From Anaerolineales bacterium (GTDB lineage: Bacteria; Chloroflexota; Anaerolineae; Anaerolineales; UBA6663), in contig JAEURM010000024.1 of assembly GCA_016789245.1 (NCBI GenBank), positions 1 through 14,107 on the forward strand: 14,107 nucleotides of DNA, read 5' to 3'. Shown here one piece after another: positions 6,824 to 11,909 of the stretch (positions are counted from its first letter, which is position 1; each line of letters opens with the position of its first letter). The notes under the pieces were generated by a model that saw only the letters and a program-made list of their open reading frames with translations, was not told where the DNA came from and searched no databases. A program made the position numbers and the translations under genes.

Positions 6824-6862
6824 TAGGAGATTGCTTCGCCGCTTGGGTGGCTCGCAATGATG
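6824..6862. repeat. Dispersed-repeat fragment, GGAGATTGCTTCGC...GGCTCGCAATGA type
   Basis: The sequence begins GGAGATTGCTTCGC and ends GGCTCGCAATGA. It resembles the short 'GCGAAGCAATCTCC / TCATTGCGAG' repeats seen between genes in many bacteria. It lies between two divergent genes, just upstream of the trmD promoter, and has inverted similarity between its ends (GATTGC and GCAAT). It accounts for the spurious extension of the leftward reading frame. Confidence 0.6.
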
Positions 6863-6913
6863 GTTCAGGCCGCTTCACCCTTCGGCATGGCTTCGCTCAT
6901 TAGGGCAGGCAGT

Positions 6914-6926
6914 TTCACGTTATACT
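6914..6926 (+). promoter_or_regulatory. Leaderless promoter of trmD (TTCACGTTATACT)
   Basis: The 13-base word TTCACGTTATACT ends with a TATACT -10 box (6921-6926), 6 bases before the trmD ATG at 6933. The same 13 bases occur ahead of the solute-binding protein A gene (9467-9479). No -35 box and no ribosome binding site are convincing, so the transcript probably starts at or beside the ATG. Confidence 0.55.
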
Positions 6927-6932
6927 CCTCCC

Positions 6933-7697
6933 ATGCGTTTTGATTTACTCACCTTGCTCCCCGAAGTGTGTGCGCCGTACTTGAATGAATCCATCCTCAA
7001 GCGTGCGCAGGAAAACGGCCTCATCAACCTTCACCTGCACAACCTACGGGATTACGCCGCTGATAAACACAAAGTGACGGATGATGTGCCGTACGGTGGC
7101 GGAGGCGGCATGGTGCTGAAGCCAGAGCCGGTGTTTGCGGCGGTGGAGAGCATTTTGAAAACTAGCGCCGGAGAAAATCCTCCAACGCCAATAATTCTCC
7201 TCACGCCACAGGGCCGCCCGTTTACTCAGGCGGTGGCCAAAGAACTTTCCCAACACCAGCGGCTAGTATTAATTTGTGGCCGCTATGAAGGCTTTGATGA
7301 ACGCATCCGCCAGCACTTGGCTACGGATGAAATTTCCATTGGTGATTTTGTGCTCACGGGTGGGGAGCTGGCGGCGCTAATGGTGGTGGACGCGGTGGCG
7401 CGGCTTTTGCCCGGCGTGCTGGGAGACCCTACCGGCGCGGAAGATGACTCATTCGCCTCCGGTTTGCTGGAGTACCCGCATTACACCCGCCCGGCGGAAT
7501 TCCGAGGTTGGCGTGTGCCAGAACCGTTGCAGAGCGGTGACCATGCCCGCATTGCCCGCTGGCGGCGGCAGGAAGCCCTCAAACGAACTTTCCTCCGCCG
7601 GCCAGATTTGTTGGCCCGCCTTAAGTTGACGGAAGATGAAAAACTCTGGCTAGTGCATGTGGCTTACGAGCTGGTTGGCCAGCCGAAGCCGGTTTAG
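6933..7697 (+). CDS. trmD: tRNA (guanine37-N1)-methyltransferase
   Basis: TrmD methylates G37 next to the anticodon of tRNAs that read CNN codons, using S-adenosylmethionine, and prevents +1 frameshifting. The 254-residue length is normal. The family blocks are present in order: [15 protein letters not shown] at 52-66, [10 protein letters not shown] at 115-124, [11 protein letters not shown] at 135-145 within the knotted SPOUT fold, R157 in [12 protein letters not shown], the D171/D172-S-F region that supplies the catalytic aspartate, [10 protein letters not shown] at 178-187, and the [12 protein letters not shown] block near 201-212. In many bacteria trmD follows rpsP and rimM and precedes rplS; here it stands alone between a secreted-protein gene and an ECF sigma gene, with its own leaderless promoter. 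Confidence 0.97.
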   Translation: MRFDLLTLLPEVCAPYLNESILKRAQENGLINLHLHNLRDYAADKHKVTDDVPYGGGGGMVLKPEPVFAAVESILKTSAGENPPTPIILLTPQGRPFTQAVAKELSQHQRLVLICGRYEGFDERIRQHLATDEISIGDFVLTGGELAALMVVDAVARLLPGVLGDPTGAEDDSFASGLLEYPHYTRPAEFRGWRVPEPLQSGDHARIARWRRQEALKRTFLRRPDLLARLKLTEDEKLWLVHVAYELVGQPKPV

Positions 7698-7727
7698 GCC
7701 ATTTACACCTTGGTGGGTTTCCGGCCC

Positions 7728-7755
7728 TTGGATGGTCAGGTTCATGGCGTATAAT
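7728..7755 (+). promoter_or_regulatory. Candidate housekeeping promoter upstream of the ECF sigma gene
   Basis: TTGGAT (7728-7733) and TATAAT (7750-7755) are 16 bases apart. A start near 7762 would place the following dyad word exactly at the transcription start, a position typical for a repressor operator. Confidence 0.5.
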
Positions 7756-7763
7756 AATCCCGA

Positions 7764-7799
7764 AGTTCAATTTTGAACCTCAGTGCGTCCAACGCAGTA
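7764..7799 (+). promoter_or_regulatory. Dyad word AGTTCAATTTTGAACCT plus AGTA box (copy 1)
   Basis: The 17-base word (7764-7780) contains the inverted repeat GTTCAA-TT-TTGAAC. The box AGTA (7796-7799) follows exactly 15 bases after the word. The same 17 bases with AGTA at the same distance occur at 11515-11550. GAAC is a common -35 core for ECF sigma factors, so this may be the promoter used by the sigma factor itself; it may equally be an operator for a separate repressor. Confidence 0.55.
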
Positions 7800-7838
7800 A
7801 TACTCAGCAATACCTATCTTTATCGCAGGTTACCGCCC

Positions 7839-8411
7839 ATGAGTTTGGATACACCCCTCATTCTTCGCCTGCAAGCCGGGGATTTAGACGCCCTCGGCAC
7901 GCTTTATGACCGTTACCGCCTAACGGTGTACCGAACGGCTTTGGCCGTTACCCGTGACCCGGACGTGGCCGAGGACATTCTGCAGGAAGTTTTCTTGCGG
8001 ATGAACACCTACGCCGCCAGTATTCGTAGTGATGCGCCCCTCGCGCCGTGGTTATACCGGGTCACCATTAATCTCACCTACACTTGGTTTGCCCGGCATA
8101 AGTTTTTGGCCCCGTTAGATGAATTTATTGAACGGCTGATTGGCCCCATCCGCCACCGGCCCGAAAACGCCGCCGAGCACCGCGATGGCCGCGAGGCTGT
8201 GCAGGAGGCCATTGATGCGCTTCCGTTCAACCAACGCATCGTCGTCATCTTGCACTATCTCAATGACTTGAGTTTGCAGGAAATTTCCGAAATTCAAAAT
8301 TGCCCCGTCGGCACCATCAAATCTCGTTTGTATTACGCCCGTGAAACACTGCGTCAGCAACTAGAAGCTAAATCCTTGACGCTTGAGGTGCTTTATGAAT
8401 TCTCCAGTTAA
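7839..8411 (+). CDS. ECF-type RNA polymerase sigma factor
   Basis: The 190-residue protein has the two domains of an extracytoplasmic-function (group 4) sigma factor. Region 2 spans about 16-85 (ALGTLYDRYRLTVYRTALAV, DPDVAEDILQEVFLRM, APWLYRVTINL). A linker follows, then region 4 at about 118-174, with a helix-turn-helix in LSLQEISEIQNCPVGTIKSR. It directs RNA polymerase to a small set of promoters. ATG 7839 is chosen because the upstream TTG at 7773 would translate the regulatory dyad. The next gene overlaps its end by 17 bases, the usual place for an anti-sigma factor. A dyad and AGTA element shared with the 11.5-kb spacer suggests autoregulation and control of the neighbouring transporter genes. 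Confidence 0.92.
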   Translation: MSLDTPLILRLQAGDLDALGTLYDRYRLTVYRTALAVTRDPDVAEDILQEVFLRMNTYAASIRSDAPLAPWLYRVTINLTYTWFARHKFLAPLDEFIERLIGPIRHRPENAAEHRDGREAVQEAIDALPFNQRIVVILHYLNDLSLQEISEIQNCPVGTIKSRLYYARETLRQQLEAKSLTLEVLYEFSS

Positions 8412-8682
8412 GAAACCCATGTTAGTAAAACCCATTGATTACGCTATTCGCAATAGCTTGCGCAACTCGGTCTTTCGGCATCAACCAGTCGCCAGCTTAC
8501 GCCAACGCTTACTGCAAAAAGCCGCCACCCGCGCACCCTTCAACCCATTCCCGGAAATTTTCCGTGACCGCCGCCCCGTAAACGTGTTTGACCCGCTGGA
8601 TTTGGGCTGGCGTGAACTGGCGTTAGCGCAAATTATCCGCCCGGCTGGCTCCGTTGGCTCCATGATGATTCATCTGCGCTAA
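8395..8682 (+). CDS. Small protein of unknown function overlapping the ECF sigma gene
   Basis: The 95-residue product starts inside the sigma gene (17-base overlap) behind a GAGG ribosome binding site 6 bases before the ATG, so its translation is probably coupled. It is basic in its first half (PVKKPMLVKP, RNSLRNSVFRHQPVASLRQRLLQKAATR) and has a conserved-looking C-terminal half (FDPLDLGWRELALAQIIRPAG). There is no membrane segment and no HxxxCxxC zinc motif, so it is not a classical ZAS anti-sigma factor, although it holds that gene position. The next gene, an ABC ATPase, starts 3 bases after its stop. I do not recognise a family; a modulator of the sigma factor or an ATPase partner are both guesses. 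Confidence 0.7.
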   Translation: MNSPVKKPMLVKPIDYAIRNSLRNSVFRHQPVASLRQRLLQKAATRAPFNPFPEIFRDRRPVNVFDPLDLGWRELALAQIIRPAGSVGSMMIHLR

Positions 8683-8685
8683 AGT

Positions 8686-9378
8686 ATGCCCGCTGGCCTG
8701 TTTGCCGAACAACTTAGCACGGCCCTGTTGAAGACCTCAACGGGGCCGCGTGCTTTCCTCAGCCAAATTAGCTTACACCTACGGGCCGGAGAACGGGTGG
8801 CCGTGGTGGGCGCACCGAGCAGTGGCAAAACCCAATTAGCGCGCACGCTGGCATTTTTACAAAAACCCTCCGCTGGCCGTGTGCTGTTAGATGATTTAGA
8901 ACTCACGCGTCTTTCCGACTCTAAATTGCGCGGCTTACGTCAACGGTTACAGTTTGTGGGTGGCAATCCGCTACGGGCCGTGCTCAACAGCCAAACGGTG
9001 GAAGAAGTTTTGCGTGAGCCATTAGATATTCAACGCCTTGGCTCTGCCGCCGAACGGCGCACGCGCGTGGCAGAAGCGTTGAATTCCTTTGAGCTTAACG
9101 GCTGGCTTCTCACGCGCCCCCTCGCCACACTCTCCCTAGCGTTGCGCCAAAGTTTAATGCTGGCCCGCGCCCTTGTGCTCAAGCCACGGGTGCTGATTAC
9201 GGATGAAGTGGTGCAACATCTTGAGCTAGCCGCCGCCCCGCGCTTGCTGGAGCGCGTTTCAGCCATAAGCCACCAACACCAAACGGCGTGGTTGTGGACT
9301 ACGGCCGATTTAGATTTGGCCCGCCGCTACGCTGACCGGGTGTTGGTGTTGGAAGAGGGGCGGCTACGTGAGGCGTGA
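8686..9378 (+). CDS. ABC transporter ATP-binding protein, OppF/DppF-like, with degenerate catalytic motifs
   Basis: The 230-residue protein has the fold of a peptide-type ABC ATPase, most like OppF/DppF through the VGGNPLRAVLNSQTVEEVL region (91-109). Walker A is intact (GAPSSGKT, 42-49), and Walker B is kept as VLITDE (169-174). Four other sites are changed. The Q-loop glutamine (FQDP in relatives) is Gly93 in VGGNP. The LSGGQ signature is LSLALRQ (149-155). The D-loop SALD is replaced by VQHLE. The switch histidine (SHDL in relatives) is lost in WTTADLD (204-210). It may bind ATP but should hydrolyse it poorly, as in asymmetric ABC dimers with one degenerate subunit, or it may be regulatory. 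It lies 3 bases after the 95-residue gene and 109 before a solute-binding protein gene. Confidence 0.85.
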   Translation: MPAGLFAEQLSTALLKTSTGPRAFLSQISLHLRAGERVAVVGAPSSGKTQLARTLAFLQKPSAGRVLLDDLELTRLSDSKLRGLRQRLQFVGGNPLRAVLNSQTVEEVLREPLDIQRLGSAAERRTRVAEALNSFELNGWLLTRPLATLSLALRQSLMLARALVLKPRVLITDEVVQHLELAAAPRLLERVSAISHQHQTAWLWTTADLDLARRYADRVLVLEEGRLREA

Positions 9379-9386
9379 AACCGATT

Positions 9387-9433
9387 GCGTATTGCGTAGT
9401 GCGTAAAAGAACGGAATACGCAACACGCACTAC
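9387..9433. repeat. Degenerate-word palindrome after the ATPase gene
   Basis: The words GCGTATT (9387-9393) and AATACGC (9415-9421), and GTAGTGCGT (9396-9404) and ACGCACTAC (9425-9433), form a nested inverted repeat. It directly follows the ATPase stop codon and may end that transcript before the leaderless promoter of the next gene. It is a third variety of the same short-word palindromes seen at 1169-1209, 2179-2246 and 5547-5612. Confidence 0.65.
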
Positions 9434-9466
9434 CTCCGTTTGTTCGCTTTAAGTCCGCTTCCAAAC

Positions 9467-9479
9467 TTCACGTTATACT
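9467..9479 (+). promoter_or_regulatory. Leaderless promoter of solute-binding protein A (TTCACGTTATACT)
   Basis: TTCACGTTATACT, with TATACT at 9474-9479, is identical to the trmD promoter word, and the ATG at 9488 lies 8 bases after the -10 box. No ribosome binding site is visible. A separate promoter here means gene A need not depend on the upstream sigma operon. Confidence 0.55.
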
Positions 9480-9487
9480 GTGCGGTG

Positions 9488-11440
9488 ATGTTGCTCTCAC
9501 AACTTAAACGCCTACAATTTGGATTTTTAGTTCTGGCCCTCAGCGCTTGTACGGCTCAGCCTCAGCCGGATTTGCCCACGCTGGCCCCCACCGTGAACTT
9601 AGCCAACGGCACGCCAAGCGGTGCCACTACACCCGCCTCCACCTCAGACGCGGTGGCCACCGCAACGCGCGTAAGTGAAGCAACCCCATCCCCAACGCCC
9701 ATTCCAGTTACCCTCACCATTTGCCAGCAAGCGGAGCCGCTTTCACTCTACATTTATGCTAATGATGGGGCCGCGCGTACCGGGATTTTTGAAGCGTTGT
9801 ACGATGGCCCGCTGGATACCAACGGCTTTGCCCTGCAACCGGTAATTCTGGAAGAACTGCCAACGGTCAGCAACGGGCGCTTAGTTCTGACTGAGGTAAG
9901 CGTTCAGCCGGATGAGATTGTGGTGGACGCCGTTGACTTGCAATTGAAATCTTTAGCAGACGGCGTCCGGCTGGCGCAGATTGATGGGAGCGTGGTGACG
10001 TATACGGCGGGCGCGCCCGCCCGCACGGTGCAAGTGAGCGCGCAGTTCAAAATTAAGCCCGGCATAGTTTGGTCTGATAATACGCAACTCACAGCGGATG
10101 ACTCACGCTTCTCTTACGAGGCGGCCCGTTACTTTGATACGCAAGCCAGCAAGTTCATTACGGATAGAACGGAATCTTATGAGGTGGTGGATACGCTGAC
10201 GGTGGAGTGGACGGGCTTGCGGGGCTTCCGCGATACTGACGCCGCGCGGCACTTTTGGTCACCACTTCCACGCCACCTGTTCAACGGCGTTAATCCCAGT
10301 GACTTAAAAAATAATCAAGAGGCCAATGACCGCCCGGTGGGGTGGGGGCCATTTGTTCTGCAAGATTGGCAGAAGGGTGAGCGCCTGACGCTGACGCGCA
10401 ACCCGAATTACTTCCGCTCGGGTGAGGGCTTGCCGCAGGTGGGGCAGGTGGTGTTCCGCTTTGGCCTAACGCCGGAGCAAATTTTGGCGGAGGTGGAAAC
10501 CGGCGGCTGTGATATTGGCTCACAAGCCACGGATTTTACCGCGCTCACGCCACAGATTTTGGAACTGCAAACCGCTGGCAAGCTGGCCGCTCAGTTCACG
10601 CCGAGCACTGTTTTTGAACATTTGGATTTTGGCTTACTGCCGGTGGAAGAATACCGGCGTGCGGCGGGCAATGAAGTGTTTATGGATATCCGCGTGCGGC
10701 AGGGCCTTGCCCAGTGCGTGAACCGGCAAGAATTAATCAACCAACTGCTCAGCGGCGTGGGCGAGGTGCCAGCCAGCTATGTGCCCAGGCCGCATCCCTT
10801 GTTCAATCCGCAAGTTACTTTATACCAGTTTGATGGGCGGCGCGGGCAACAACTCTTAAGTGAAGCGGGCTGGAATGATGCCGATGGCGATGGCGTGCGC
10901 GATAAAGACGGCCGGCGGCTGGTGCTGGATTACGTCACCGGGCCAGAGGGCAGTGCCTTTCGTCAGCAGTTAGCCACATTGCTCACGGCGCAACTCAAGG
11001 TGTGTGGCGTGGAAGTACGCGTGCGTTGGCTGGCTACTACGCAGGAATTATATGAAGTGTGGCCGGCTGGCCCCATCTTTGGCCGCCAGTTTGATGTGAG
11101 CATTTTTCCGTGGCGGGCCGGTGCAGAGCCGCCATGTGAGTTGTATCTCACCGAAGCCATTCCCAATGATTTGAATCCGGCTGGAAGCAATAACACTGGT
11201 TTTAGCAATGCGGCGTTTGATGCGGCCTGCCAGCGGGGCCTACGGAGCTTTAATGAAGCGGAGCGCCGTAACGCGCATTTAGACGCCCAAGCCATTTGGG
11301 CCCGGGAATTGCCATCTCTGCCGTTGTTCTTCCGGTTTCAGGTGGGGGTGGCGCGGCCAGCCGTCAGTGGCTACCAGCCCAGTACCACCGCCCGCTCAGA
11401 TTTGTGGAATATTGAAGCCTTAGAAGTGACGGATAAATAA
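9488..11440 (+). CDS. Family 5 extracellular solute-binding lipoprotein A (peptide-type ABC transporter), normal domain order
   Basis: The 650-residue protein starts with a lipoprotein signal (LSAC, Cys21) and a Pro/Thr/Ser-rich linker to about residue 73. The family 5 blocks come in normal order: TLTICQQAEPLSLY (75-88), ELPTVSNG (123-130), PGIVWSDNTQLTADD (191-205), GWGPFVLQDWQKG (285-297) with RNPNYF (304-309), PSTVFEHLDFG (372-382), then the lobe crossover DIRVRQGLAQCVNR (400-413), LLSEAGWNDADGDGVRDKDG (456-475, an acidic calcium-loop-like turn) and LPSLPLFFRF (608-617). Such proteins, anchored outside the membrane, hand peptides or other solutes to a permease. The start at ATG 9488 sits 8 bases after a TATACT box; an upstream in-frame TTG at 9440 is rejected because it would translate the promoter. 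It is the reference for the permuted protein B. The ligand is unknown. Confidence 0.93.
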   Translation: MLLSQLKRLQFGFLVLALSACTAQPQPDLPTLAPTVNLANGTPSGATTPASTSDAVATATRVSEATPSPTPIPVTLTICQQAEPLSLYIYANDGAARTGIFEALYDGPLDTNGFALQPVILEELPTVSNGRLVLTEVSVQPDEIVVDAVDLQLKSLADGVRLAQIDGSVVTYTAGAPARTVQVSAQFKIKPGIVWSDNTQLTADDSRFSYEAARYFDTQASKFITDRTESYEVVDTLTVEWTGLRGFRDTDAARHFWSPLPRHLFNGVNPSDLKNNQEANDRPVGWGPFVLQDWQKGERLTLTRNPNYFRSGEGLPQVGQVVFRFGLTPEQILAEVETGGCDIGSQATDFTALTPQILELQTAGKLAAQFTPSTVFEHLDFGLLPVEEYRRAAGNEVFMDIRVRQGLAQCVNRQELINQLLSGVGEVPASYVPRPHPLFNPQVTLYQFDGRRGQQLLSEAGWNDADGDGVRDKDGRRLVLDYVTGPEGSAFRQQLATLLTAQLKVCGVEVRVRWLATTQELYEVWPAGPIFGRQFDVSIFPWRAGAEPPCELYLTEAIPNDLNPAGSNNTGFSNAAFDAACQRGLRSFNEAERRNAHLDAQAIWARELPSLPLFFRFQVGVARPAVSGYQPSTTARSDLWNIEALEVTDK

Positions 11441-11454
11441 TGTAGTTTTGGAGA

Positions 11455-11499
11455 CTTCGGAAGTGAGTGCCTCTGGCCCCAAAACTCTCATTTCCGAAG
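11455..11499. terminator. Hairpin after solute-binding protein A gene, 'cttcgg' type
   Basis: CTTCGGAAGTGAG (11455-11467) pairs with CTCATTTCCGAAG (11487-11499) over 13 positions including one G-T pair, around a 19-base loop. It begins 14 bases after the stop codon. It shares the CTTCGG/CCGAAG core with the hairpin at 6061-6111 and, more loosely, with the one at 5231-5299. Confidence 0.6.
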
Positions 11500-11514
11500 C
11501 CTGAGTTTTGCGAG

Positions 11515-11550
11515 AGTTCAATTTTGAACCTATGTGAGGTGGTTTTAGTA
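11515..11550 (+). promoter_or_regulatory. Dyad word AGTTCAATTTTGAACCT plus AGTA box (copy 2)
   Basis: The 17-base word at 11515-11531 is identical to the one before the ECF sigma gene, and AGTA (11547-11550) follows at the same 15-base distance. Read as a promoter it is TTGAAC-16-TAGTAT. A transcript from here would cross the small leader ORF and terminator toward the permuted solute-binding protein gene. Confidence 0.55.
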
Positions 11551-11640
11551 TATTGATGTAGACGAAGTGTACGTGTAGGCCAAGAGCCGTTAACTCAACC
11601 CATTTTGGCGCTGGGTTAGCGGGCCTGCACAGCCCTTTAC

Positions 11641-11670
11641 TTGACTTGGCAAAACGCCGTATGTTATAGT
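11641..11670 (+). promoter_or_regulatory. Sigma70-type promoter in the leader of the permuted SBP gene
   Basis: TTGACT (11641-11646) and TATAGT (11665-11670) are 18 bases apart, close to the housekeeping consensus. The transcript would start near 11677, a few bases before the ATG of a 20-codon frame, and meet an intrinsic terminator about 110 bases later. Confidence 0.65.
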
Positions 11671-11682
11671 CCCGCTACACAC

Positions 11683-11745
11683 ATGAAGAGATGGTTAATT
11701 TTATTACCTGTTAGTCTGCATGGGCCTTCTGCCGTGCCGGCCTAA
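11683..11745 (+). CDS. Putative leaderless 20-residue leader peptide running into a terminator
   Basis: ATG 11683 lies about 6 bases after the predicted transcription start, with no ribosome binding site, matching the leaderless habit of this genome. The product begins MKRWLILLPVSL and is rich in Leu/Ile/Val, with three TTA codons among four at 11695-11706. The stop codon (11743-11745) falls inside the 5' arm of the terminator stem, so a translating ribosome would physically block terminator folding. That geometry allows translation-dependent control, but coding potential in a 21-codon frame cannot be judged from sequence alone. Confidence 0.3.
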   Translation: MKRWLILLPVSLHGPSAVPA

Positions 11746-11790
11746 AATCATTAATTGATTTTAGGCTTTTGGCATAACAGAAGGTTTTTT
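11725..11790 (+). terminator. Long intrinsic terminator (attenuator candidate) upstream of permuted SBP gene
   Basis: Three stacked stems form one hairpin: CCTTCTG/CAGAAGG (11725-11731 with 11778-11784), GTGCC/GGCAT (11734-11738 with 11771-11775) and a perfect 11-bp inner stem GCCTAAAATCA/TGATTTTAGGC (11740-11750 with 11756-11766). A T tract follows directly (11785-11790, TTTTTT). It lies between a strong promoter and the SBP gene it should serve, so it either ends a small RNA of about 115 bases or attenuates the downstream gene. Confidence 0.8.
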
Positions 11791-11822
11791 ATTTGAGAGT
11801 GAATTGTTGGCAGAGGAGGTGA

Positions 11823-11909
11823 TTGCAGAGCAAAGAGCCTACAACTGAAAACCTAAGTTTGCTAAACCCATTTTTCACCGTTCATCCTTTAGAGGAGGAG
11901 AGACAATGA
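11823..11909 (+). CDS. Possible upstream ORF overlapping the SBP B start by ATGA
   Basis: A 28-codon frame starts at TTG 11823 behind GAGGAGG (11813-11819) and ends TGA at 11907-11909, overlapping the ATG of the next gene (11906) in the classic ATGA arrangement. The nearby AGGAGGTGAT (11814-11823) is an extended match to the 16S rRNA 3' end. The spacing to TTG is only 3 bases from AGGAGG or 6 from GAGG, and there is no recognisable product, so this is tentative. It could couple translation to SBP B or be a chance frame. Confidence 0.25.
   Translation: MQSKEPTTENLSLLNPFFTVHPLEEERQ
11893..11898 (+). promoter_or_regulatory. Consensus ribosome binding site AGGAGG of SBP B
   Basis: AGGAGG ends 7 bases before the ATG at 11906. 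It is the strongest ribosome binding site in the window and contrasts with the leaderless start of SBP A, which suggests high translation of B. Confidence 0.85.

Noticed and set aside
6690..6878. N-terminal extension of the secreted helical protein
   Set aside because: It would pass through the dispersed repeat at 6824-6862 and hide the signal peptide; the AAAGGAG site supports the start at 6689.
7773..7838. TTG start extending the ECF sigma factor
   Set aside because: It would begin inside the conserved dyad word and translate the AGTA promoter box; ATG 7839 matches the normal start of sigma region 2.
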